Assembly (NCBI RefSeq): GCF_003331145.1
Contig: NZ_QLVE01000002.1
Location: 186,001 to 250,000, forward strand
DNA from: Exiguobacterium sp. TNDT2
Lineage (GTDB): Bacteria; Bacillota; Bacilli; Exiguobacteriales; Exiguobacteriaceae
Length of the DNA: 64,000 nt
Reading direction: 5' to 3'
Both the position numbers and the translations under genes were made by a program. Of this stretch, positions 58,202 to 64,000 are shown piece by piece (the first letter of the stretch is position 1; each line of letters begins with the position of its first letter). The notes beneath the pieces are model-generated. The model did no database searches. It had not been told where the DNA came from and worked only from the letters and a program-made list of their open reading frames with translations.

Positions 58202-58354
58202 CTATCGTCCGGTAATCAGCAAGTACAAGTTAAAGGCGACCAGTCCAAGCGGAAATAAGGCCACGACTAAAATCGGCCATTTTTTCGTCCGGATGCCGAC
58301 AAATAAAAGTAAACTCCCCACTAGGAGCGCGATGAACGTCGTATACGGATTCAA
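58202..58354 (-). CDS. Fifty-residue two-helix membrane protein
   Basis: A TTG at 58354 with GGGGG eight bases upstream opens a 50-codon frame with two clear helices (YTTFIALLVGSLLLFVGI and WPILVVALFPLGLVAFNLYL) joined by RTKK and ending TGR. The hydrophobic pattern and ribosome site support a real gene. It overlaps an unlikely frame in another phase. No family was recognised. Confidence 0.6.
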   Translation of the reverse strand: MNPYTTFIALLVGSLLLFVGIRTKKWPILVVALFPLGLVAFNLYLLITGR

Positions 58355-58401
58355 GCGTCATTCCCCCTTCTATAGAAGGGCTTTCCCGACTCGACCGAAA
58401 A

Positions 58402-59241
58402 CTAACCGTTTGAACACCAAAGCGTCGAAAAGGCGTCACGAATTCGTCGGGCTTCCATGTCCGCAAACGGATATCCGGCTCGGTCGGCCACGCGGCGACT
58501 GACCCGCTCAAATTGTTCCACCAACGTCGCATGGGCCGTTTCCATCGCTGTCACTTCGACCAAAGTGTATGTATCGAGATAAGCCTGCCATACTTCAGGG
58601 GCCAGATGCTTCTCAAGCCCATCCCCAGACTTTCCTCCGTTCGCCGTAAAGTTTGTCGCAAAGCCGACGTCCCATGCAAGCATCTGCCGGAGCATCGTTC
58701 GCATGATCGTCACATGGTCGAAAGCGTATAACAGTTGACCCCGCTTGATACCTTTGACGACGTAAAGCGACACCCACCAAAACTCGTTCCAACACTGCTC
58801 ATAGTCGAATCGGCTCGGTCGTTTGATGCGGTACGTGTCATCAGATGGAATCGTTTGACCGGCAATCTCGTCTTTATCAATGAGGACGAGACTGAGTGAG
58901 TCAGCGTGAATCGCTTCCTGCACGTCACGCATAGGACGGACGGTCAAATCGACGCGATGACCGGTTGCAAACTGGACGAGAAACGCGAAACGCTCATATT
59001 TGTCGCCTCCCGGCACCTCGTCCGGCATCTGCATAATCAAGACGTCCCCGAGCGGCGCCATCCACGAGCGGTCCTCGATGAACGCGATCACGTCTTCGAC
59101 GAAACAAGTGACATCGACGTCTTGAAAACGGTCTGGTTTTACGTGCGGATTGACGAGCGACCCGTTCAAGACGAGGACGCGGACGTCTTCCCGCTCCGCG
59201 GCCATGGCCGTCAAGTGCTCAAGCACTTGCTCATTGGTCAT
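58402..59241 (-). CDS. Aminoglycoside 6-adenylyltransferase-like protein (AadK family)
   Basis: A 279-residue nucleotidyltransferase. VLVLNGSLVNPHVKPDRFQD followed by VDVTCFV holds the GS and DxD motifs. The EDRSWMAPLGDVLIMQMPDE and VDLTVRP segments match the streptomycin-modifying ANT(6)/AadK family. Real substrates of chromosomal members are not always antibiotics. The start overlaps the stop of the pentapeptide gene by four bases (ATGA), with GGGG ten bases before. Confidence 0.82.
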   Translation of the reverse strand: MTNEQVLEHLTAMAAEREDVRVLVLNGSLVNPHVKPDRFQDVDVTCFVEDVIAFIEDRSWMAPLGDVLIMQMPDEVPGGDKYERFAFLVQFATGHRVDLTVRPMRDVQEAIHADSLSLVLIDKDEIAGQTIPSDDTYRIKRPSRFDYEQCWNEFWWVSLYVVKGIKRGQLLYAFDHVTIMRTMLRQMLAWDVGFATNFTANGGKSGDGLEKHLAPEVWQAYLDTYTLVEVTAMETAHATLVEQFERVSRRVADRAGYPFADMEARRIRDAFSTLWCSNG

Positions 59242-59840
59242 ATGACGTTCGCCCCGAGCGAGCGGGCGATTTGGACGGCCTGCATCACATCGATCGTCGC
59301 TTGTTTCAGGATGACGTCCGAGAAATCGACCCCATCCATCTCGGCTCCTACAAAATCGGCACCGGTGCAATCCGCGTGCTGCAAGACGGCACGTGACAAG
59401 ACGGTGTTCGTCCAACGTGATTCTTTCAAGTCCGCGCCGTATAGGTCCGCCTCGGTCATCCGAACGCCCGACCAATCCATCTTCCGGAGCGGAGCGTGAC
59501 GCAGATTGACGAACGACCAATCCCCCTCGCGCACGACGACCCCTTCAAACGTGCATGACTCGAACGACGAGCCCGTCATCTTGCATTGGTCGAATTCGCT
59601 CAAAAACAGATTCGCCCCATTGAACTGACAATTCAGGAACGAGCTGCCGCTGTGGCGTGAGGCGTTCCACTTCGAATCGGTGAAGTCACAGTTGATGAAA
59701 CGGCACTGCTCGGTCTCGAATTCGGTCGCATCGATATACGTGAAGCGACAGTTCTCGAACGTCGTCTGCATGAGTTGAACGTCACGGAGCGACTCGTCTC
59801 GAAAATCTTCTCCTTCATAGACTGCATTTGATTGAAACAT
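59238..59840 (-). CDS. Pentapeptide-repeat protein
   Basis: A 200-residue protein made of A(D/N)LxX repeats, for example CRFINCDFTDSKW, FLNCQFNGANLF, ADLYGADLKESRW and ADCTGADFVGAEMDGVDFSD. These form a right-handed beta-helix like DNA mimics of the Qnr/McbG type. The length is close to Qnr proteins (about 218 residues), but inhibition of gyrase poisons is not established. GGAGG precedes the ATG. It is coupled to the AadK-like gene. Confidence 0.83.
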   Translation of the reverse strand: MFQSNAVYEGEDFRDESLRDVQLMQTTFENCRFTYIDATEFETEQCRFINCDFTDSKWNASRHSGSSFLNCQFNGANLFLSEFDQCKMTGSSFESCTFEGVVVREGDWSFVNLRHAPLRKMDWSGVRMTEADLYGADLKESRWTNTVLSRAVLQHADCTGADFVGAEMDGVDFSDVILKQATIDVMQAVQIARSLGANVI

Positions 59841-59893
59841 GGCCTACCTCCTTGACGTATACTTGATGTAGCTAAAGGATTGGAGTGATGACA

Positions 59894-60340
59894 ATGGATA
59901 TCGTATTTCCGACCGAGCACGGCACGTTCAATTATCGCGTTGCCGGCATCTGGGTCCAAGACGGTCATTTGCTCGTTCATCGGAACGTGAACGATGACTT
60001 TTGGGCGTTACCGGGCGGTCGGGTCGGCATCGGCGAAGAAGCCGAGCTCGCTTTGACGCGTGAGCTGCAAGAAGAACTCGACACGACACTGACGGGAACG
60101 ACGTTCGCGTTCGTGTCCGAAAACTTCTTCACATACTTAGAGCGCACGGTCCACGAGATTGGCCTATATTTTTATGTATCGGGTGACCTCCCGCTCCGGC
60201 ATGGAGACTTCCACGGACCGGAAGGCGATCACCTCATCTATCGTTGGCAGCCGCTCGACGCGCTCCGGGACTTGAAACTCTTTCCGGAGACGCTCTATGC
60301 GTTGCCGCAATCACTGCCGCCCCACTTTATCGATCGCTGA
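59894..60340 (+). CDS. Nudix hydrolase
   Basis: A 148-residue hydrolase of nucleoside-diphosphate derivatives. The Nudix box lies at GGRVGIGEEAELALTRELQEEL, quoted in two overlapping parts as GGRVGIGEEAEL and TRELQEEL. A LPGG strand precedes it. ATG at 59894 follows GGAG by eight bases; ATG 59888 and GTG 59885 are alternatives. Its last 30 bases overlap the end of the convergent HAD gene. Confidence 0.87.
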   Translation: MDIVFPTEHGTFNYRVAGIWVQDGHLLVHRNVNDDFWALPGGRVGIGEEAELALTRELQEELDTTLTGTTFAFVSENFFTYLERTVHEIGLYFYVSGDLPLRHGDFHGPEGDHLIYRWQPLDALRDLKLFPETLYALPQSLPPHFIDR

Positions 60341-61021
60341 GTTTGATAGAATCGACTTCAACTCGTGCAAGTCTTGAATCTCATACGTCGTCTCGACCGT
60401 CGCCGCAATCTCGTGCGGATTGTACCAGCACGTGTCGAGCCCATACATGCGCCCGCCGGCGATGTCTGCTGTCAGCGAGTCCCCGACGATGAGTCCGCGT
60501 TCCGGTGCCACGTTCGGCACGCGGTCGAACACATAATCAAAGAACGGTTTCATCGGCTTTTGCGATCCGGTCGCATCGGAGACGAACACGTCCTTGAAAT
60601 AAGGGAGCAGTCCCGACGCTTCAAGCCGTTTGAACTGCGTCTCCGTCACACCATTCGTGACGATATAGAGCGGATACTGTTCACTGAGCGTTTGCACGAG
60701 TTCAAGTGCCCCCTCGATGATGTGCACCCCGGCGTGCAAATGGTCGCGATAGCGCTGTTCGACTTCATGCGCATCGATCGTGATGCCGAGCGTATCGAAC
60801 AGTTGTGTGTGCCGGCCCATCAAGACGTCTTCCCGTCCGACCTCGCCGCGCTCGAAGGCGCGCCATAATCCGTTATTGATCGTCACATACTGTTGTTTCA
60901 ATTCATCCGTCATCCGAACGTTATGTGCCGCGAGCAACTGCTCTAAGGCGACGTGCTCGCTCTGTTTGAAGTCGAGCAACGTATCGTCGACATCGAATAA
61001 AATTGCTTCATATCGTTTCAT
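60311..61021 (-). CDS. HAD hydrolase, YjjG/YfnB type nucleotidase
   Basis: A 236-residue phosphatase with motif I ILFDVDDTLLDFK, motif II IVTNGVTETQFKRL, motif III SDATGSQKPMKPFFDYV and motif IV IVGDSLTADIAGG. This is the YjjG/YfnB subgroup, which removes phosphate from pyrimidine nucleotides, including non-canonical ones. It is convergent and overlapping with the Nudix gene; a shared house-cleaning role is only suggestive. Confidence 0.87.
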   Translation of the reverse strand: MKRYEAILFDVDDTLLDFKQSEHVALEQLLAAHNVRMTDELKQQYVTINNGLWRAFERGEVGREDVLMGRHTQLFDTLGITIDAHEVEQRYRDHLHAGVHIIEGALELVQTLSEQYPLYIVTNGVTETQFKRLEASGLLPYFKDVFVSDATGSQKPMKPFFDYVFDRVPNVAPERGLIVGDSLTADIAGGRMYGLDTCWYNPHEIAATVETTYEIQDLHELKSILSNSAIDKVGRQ

Positions 61022-61092
61022 AATCTGTATTACCCCTCTCTGCCTCTAATGTACAGGAACAGACATAGAAGTTCAAAAAAGGAGCGAGCCCT

Positions 61093-61935
61093 ATGCCAAA
61101 AAAGCCAATCACCAACCTCGAGTATTCAGAAAAAGAACTCGAATCGTTTTTTTACTTAGCCGACGAGACGTTCGGCATCGATTTTCGCGAGTGGTACAAA
61201 GCTGGCGAATGGACTGACCACTATCGCTGTTATTCATTGACGTTCTATCGGAATGTCATCTCGAACGTCGGGATGAGCCGGATGACATTGATGATGGACG
61301 GAACCGCGCGCGAAGCGTATCAAATCGGAACGGTCATGACAGACGAGATCCGACAAGGACAAGGACTCGCCACCCGCATCTTTAAGCACTTGTTCAAGCA
61401 GCATGACACGGATGGGTTGCCTTATTTTTTGGCTTGTAACGAAGGGGTTGCACCGTTTTACGAGCAACAAGGCTTTTCGGCTCAAGCAGAACCAGAATTG
61501 TTTATCCGCGTTTCGGGATCGGCTTCCCCACTCGAACATGTCGACGTCGATGCCGAACAGTGGCGGCGTTTCAAACTGGAGTCACTCCCGTTTTCACCGC
61601 GTCTGTATACGACAGACGATATGCACATTTGGATGTTCCATTACTATCAAGGGATGGACGAGGACGTATATCGTTTCGATGACGTCCATGTCATTTATAT
61701 GGTCGAGCGCTCGCGCTTAAACTTGTATGCCGTGCTGTCGCCGCGGCCTGTCGACATGCGTGACGTCGTGGCCCGACTCTCTTTCGAAGGCATCACAGAG
61801 ATCGTCTTCAAATTCACGCCTGAGCTGGACGGTGTGGAACAGCGCCCATCCCGGGACGGGCAATGGATGATTCGCATGAATGAAGGACAGCTTTTCCCGG
61901 AAGGTTGTCGCTTCCCTTATTTGTCGAATGCATAA
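61093..61935 (+). CDS. GNAT acetyltransferase with extra C-terminal domain
   Basis: A 280-residue protein. The GNAT core covers about residues 1-145, with YQIGTVMTDEIRQGQGLATRIFKHLF (in part VMTDEIRQGQGLATR) as acetyl-CoA loop and PFYEQQGF. The C-terminal half carries a second alpha/beta segment (DVVARLSFEGITEIVFKFTP) without motifs. The acceptor is unknown. GGAG lies eight bases before the ATG. A terminator follows directly. Confidence 0.8.
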   Translation: MPKKPITNLEYSEKELESFFYLADETFGIDFREWYKAGEWTDHYRCYSLTFYRNVISNVGMSRMTLMMDGTAREAYQIGTVMTDEIRQGQGLATRIFKHLFKQHDTDGLPYFLACNEGVAPFYEQQGFSAQAEPELFIRVSGSASPLEHVDVDAEQWRRFKLESLPFSPRLYTTDDMHIWMFHYYQGMDEDVYRFDDVHVIYMVERSRLNLYAVLSPRPVDMRDVVARLSFEGITEIVFKFTPELDGVEQRPSRDGQWMIRMNEGQLFPEGCRFPYLSNA

Positions 61936-61964
61936 AAAACTCGCCTCACGGACGAGTTTTTTTG
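61936..61964. terminator. Bidirectional terminator
   Basis: AAACTCG pairs with CGAGTTT with A-run and T-run on the flanks. It lies between convergent acetyltransferase and hydrolase genes and contains the stop of the latter. Confidence 0.8.
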
Positions 61965-62890
61965 ATGAACGCCGCTCCGAGCGCATGCGCCGCTTCAAGT
62001 ACGGCTCGTCTCGCTTCCGGGACGTACGTATAATAGTTGACGAAGCCGTGAATCAAACCTTCATAATTTTGATATGTCACCGGGACACCGAGGCTAATCA
62101 GTTTGTTGGCGTACGCACGTCCGAGGTCGCGGAGCGGGTCATACTCGGCCGTCAACAGCGTCGTCGGGGGAAGCTCCCCCAAGTAGTCCGAAAAAATCGG
62201 TGAGGCGTACGGATGCATCAATTCCGACTCATCATGGAAGTATTGTCGCTGGAACCATCGAATGAGCCCTTCATCGAGCAGATAACCGTTCGCGTAATCA
62301 ATCAATGACAGCGGCAAGTTCTCCTCGGTCCCGGTAACCGGGTAAAACAGCAGCTGATGCATGACGAGGGGGCGACCTCGTTCAATCGCCATCAAAGCGC
62401 TGACCGTGGCGAGCGTCCCTCCGGCGCTGTCACCGCCGACGGCGATGCGCTCGGCATCGATTTCGAGTTCCGAGGCGTGATCCGCAATCCAGACGAGCGC
62501 CTCATAGCTGTCGTAGACGGCCGTCGGAAATTTGTGTTCCGGCGCGAGTCGGTAATCGACCGAGATGACGGTACAGTCGGCCTCGTTCGCGATCGTCCGG
62601 CATATCGCGTCATGGGTGTCGAGACTGCCTGTGACGTATCCGCCCCCATGATAATAGACGAGTGCTGGCGCAACCGTCTGACTCGACCGATAGATGCGGA
62701 TTGGCAGTGAGCGATTCGGAAGCGTAATCGAGCGATTCTCGACATCAAGCACATGCTCTCTATGTTGAAACCGGGTCATCATTGCGTTTTCTTGTCGTCT
62801 TAATTCGAGCGGATCCAATTGGTCATATGTGGTCGAGAGCTGGTTTTGAAACTGGTTCAAATAAAATTGAATCGTCGGATTGACTGGCAA
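61946..62890 (-). CDS. Alpha/beta hydrolase, hormone-sensitive-lipase family
   Basis: A 314-residue esterase or lipase. The oxyanion HGGGYVTGS motif lies near residue 80 and the nucleophile elbow GDSAGG near 155. A later AEYDPLRDLG holds the aspartate and EGLIHGFVNYY the histidine. No signal peptide is seen. TTG at 62890 follows AAGGGA by six bases. The substrate is probably a short acyl ester. Confidence 0.87.
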   Translation of the reverse strand: MPVNPTIQFYLNQFQNQLSTTYDQLDPLELRRQENAMMTRFQHREHVLDVENRSITLPNRSLPIRIYRSSQTVAPALVYYHGGGYVTGSLDTHDAICRTIANEADCTVISVDYRLAPEHKFPTAVYDSYEALVWIADHASELEIDAERIAVGGDSAGGTLATVSALMAIERGRPLVMHQLLFYPVTGTEENLPLSLIDYANGYLLDEGLIRWFQRQYFHDESELMHPYASPIFSDYLGELPPTTLLTAEYDPLRDLGRAYANKLISLGVPVTYQNYEGLIHGFVNYYTYVPEARRAVLEAAHALGAAFIKKTRP

Positions 62891-62949
62891 CGGGAATCCC
62901 TTCTTTCTCTTTTAGGCGTACAATTTCCTATTCCCAGCCTTGTCCGTCT

Positions 62950-63306
62950 TTAAGCGGGCATACGTGTTTTTTCAAACGCCCACCGATACACGTACGCCAC
63001 CCCGACCCCACTCGCGAACACGATGGTCCATATGTTCATCACGATTGACTGGTTGAACGGCTTGAAGAAGTAATCCCATGCCCCATCGATGTACCCGGTC
63101 ATCGTCATGGATAGCATATACGAGACGATGAGCCCGAAAACGAGCCAGCGTAACCTTGCATGTCGACCAAGCCGCCACACGCTCCACCACGTGATGGCCG
63201 GAATCACGAGATAACCGAGCGCATTCCCCCATAGAAAGTCTGCCGCTGTCACGAAAAAGCCCCACGGCAGACACAAGAGGACGACGAAAATGATTCGTTT
63301 GATCAT
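62950..63306 (-). CDS. Membrane protein, four helices
   Basis: A 118-residue hydrophobic protein with about four helices (IIFVVLLCLPWGFFVTAA; ALGYLVIPAITWWSVW; RWLVFGLIVSYMLSMTM; IVMNIWTIVFASGVGVAYVY) and a conserved-looking GYIDGAWDYFFKPFNQS loop. ATG at 63306 overlaps the stop of the next gene upstream (TGATG), so the two are coupled. No family was recognised with confidence. Confidence 0.65.
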   Translation of the reverse strand: MIKRIIFVVLLCLPWGFFVTAADFLWGNALGYLVIPAITWWSVWRLGRHARLRWLVFGLIVSYMLSMTMTGYIDGAWDYFFKPFNQSIVMNIWTIVFASGVGVAYVYRWAFEKTRMPA

Positions 63307-64000
63307 CACGCTTGCCCCTGTTGATTCTTTTTCCACAAAACGAACAACAAGATTCCCATCCCGACGAATAAAATCAACATCGAGAAGATCAGTTGTTGCT
63401 CGAGTGGCAAACTTGTCTGGGCCAACGCGGATTGCGGCCCGAATAAGAGTAGCGGAACAATCACATTAATCCATGTCTTCATCCAAATCGAGAAGACGAG
63501 CAACGTGACGACGGCCAGGCCGAGCAATACGAGTTGACCGGTTAGGCCGAACACGATCGTTGGGGTCTCGACGAAGATGTCGAGTGCCATCAGCCCGAGG
63601 AACAACGTCATCGGTAGCGCAGCAAGCGCCATGTACGTCACACCATTTTTGACTTTCCCTGCTTTAGTGCGGCCCGACATGTTGCGGAACGCTTGTGAGA
63701 CGGCAAGTAAAAATAGAATGGACACAAGCGGGAATCCAATCAACTGGATCGTTGAGAACGTCATTTCTTCCTGGATGAAGTTGGAAATGATGATGTAGGC
63801 GAACACGTTTGGGATGATTATCGCGACGATTTTGACGAATCCTTTCACATCAAACGCCATCTCGCTCCCGAGGTGTTGCATGTAGGCTTTCGGGCTTTGG
63901 CCGATGACATCGTCCACGCTTTTCCCTGCCCGTTCCGCTTCCTCAAGGTGATCTTTCAACTCCTCTACGACGTCTTTCACTTCACCTTCCGACTTCCCGC
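63306..64000 (-). CDS. HAAS/DUF1129-like membrane protein (5' end outside window)
   Basis: The visible part begins with a helical, charged segment (VKDVVEELKDHLEEAERAGK) like the HAAS or DUF1129 N-terminal signalling domain. It continues with about six helices and ends in LWKKNQQGQA. The frame stays open upstream of the GTG at 63980 to the edge of the window (GKSEGE precedes it), so the true start lies outside. HAAS-type genes often follow a PadR-type regulator, which would then lie beyond the edge. Confidence 0.65.
   Translation of the reverse strand, partial: GKSEGEVKDVVEELKDHLEEAERAGKSVDDVIGQSPKAYMQHLGSEMAFDVKGFVKIVAIIIPNVFAYIIISNFIQEEMTFSTIQLIGFPLVSILFLLAVSQAFRNMSGRTKAGKVKNGVTYMALAALPMTLFLGLMALDIFVETPTIVFGLTGQLVLLGLAVVTLLVFSIWMKTWINVIVPLLLFGPQSALAQTSLPLEQQLIFSMLILFVGMGILLFVLWKKNQQGQA

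Noticed and set aside
1-64000. CRISPR arrays, prophage, insertion sequences, rRNA and tRNA genes
   Set aside because: No regularly spaced repeats, transposase or phage genes, and no tRNA or rRNA signatures were recognised by reading; a tRNAscan or repeat search was not possible here.

Overview
The window looks like chromosomal DNA of a low-to-mid GC Gram-positive bacterium of the order Bacillales. Evidence is the strong AGGAGG-type ribosome binding sites, GTG and TTG starts, short U-tailed terminators, cre-like and LexA/DinR-type operators, an arginine deiminase operon, a Gram-positive pel cluster and a lipoteichoic-acid-type glycosylation triad. The mix of genes resembles Exiguobacterium, but that is an inference. 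No rRNA, tRNA, CRISPR array, insertion sequence or prophage was recognised.

Layout. 1-2.5 kb: 3' part of msrA, a small membrane protein, a GGDEF cyclase and a membrane protein. 2.57-2.77 kb: a strong promoter overlapped by a Fur-box-like operator and followed by a C-rich, hairpin-rich, terminated transcript with no ORF, a candidate iron-responsive small RNA. 2.8-6.2 kb: cydDC. 6.3-14.5 kb: a Crp/Fnr-type regulator (ArcR-like), a GH31 glycosidase and arcABDC. 14.8-18 kb: mgtE and a sodium:solute symporter. 18-25.7 kb: a PAS-GGDEF protein, small enzymes, a stress protein, murE and a two-gene mini-operon under a LexA-like box. 26-30 kb: a decayed ECF sigma copy, an intact ECF sigma/anti-sigma pair, and small membrane proteins. 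31.2-33.3 kb: an ABC-F gene behind a leader peptide and a terminator/antiterminator attenuator. 34-38.3 kb: a poorly coding stretch, a Cof-type phosphatase and the kynurenine operon kynU-kynA-kynB. 38.4-42.3 kb: CsbB-like/GtrA/YfhO glycosylation genes. 42.3-46 kb: acetyltransferases, OsmC and a GGDEF gene broken by two frameshifts. 46-49.9 kb: TPP riboswitch-tenA-thiM-thiD-thiE and an NAD(P)-binding protein. 49.9-57.7 kb: a Pel exopolysaccharide operon (separate hydrolase, pelD, pelE, deacetylase, pelF, pelG). 57.8-64 kb: a channel-like protein, a 50-residue membrane protein, an AadK-like nucleotidyltransferase coupled to a pentapeptide-repeat protein, Nudix, HAD, GNAT, a lipase-like hydrolase, and membrane proteins running off the end.

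How the parts connect. Two intact GGDEF proteins and one broken one sit near PelD, the c-di-GMP receptor of Pel synthesis. The arc operon converts arginine to ornithine, ammonia, CO2 and ATP, and a Crp-type palindrome lies about 61 bases upstream of the predicted arcA start of transcription, where a class I activator such as the nearby ArcR-like protein would bind. The thiamine genes form a salvage set under a TPP riboswitch. Start codons were chosen by Shine-Dalgarno spacing, so several differ from the longest reading frame.
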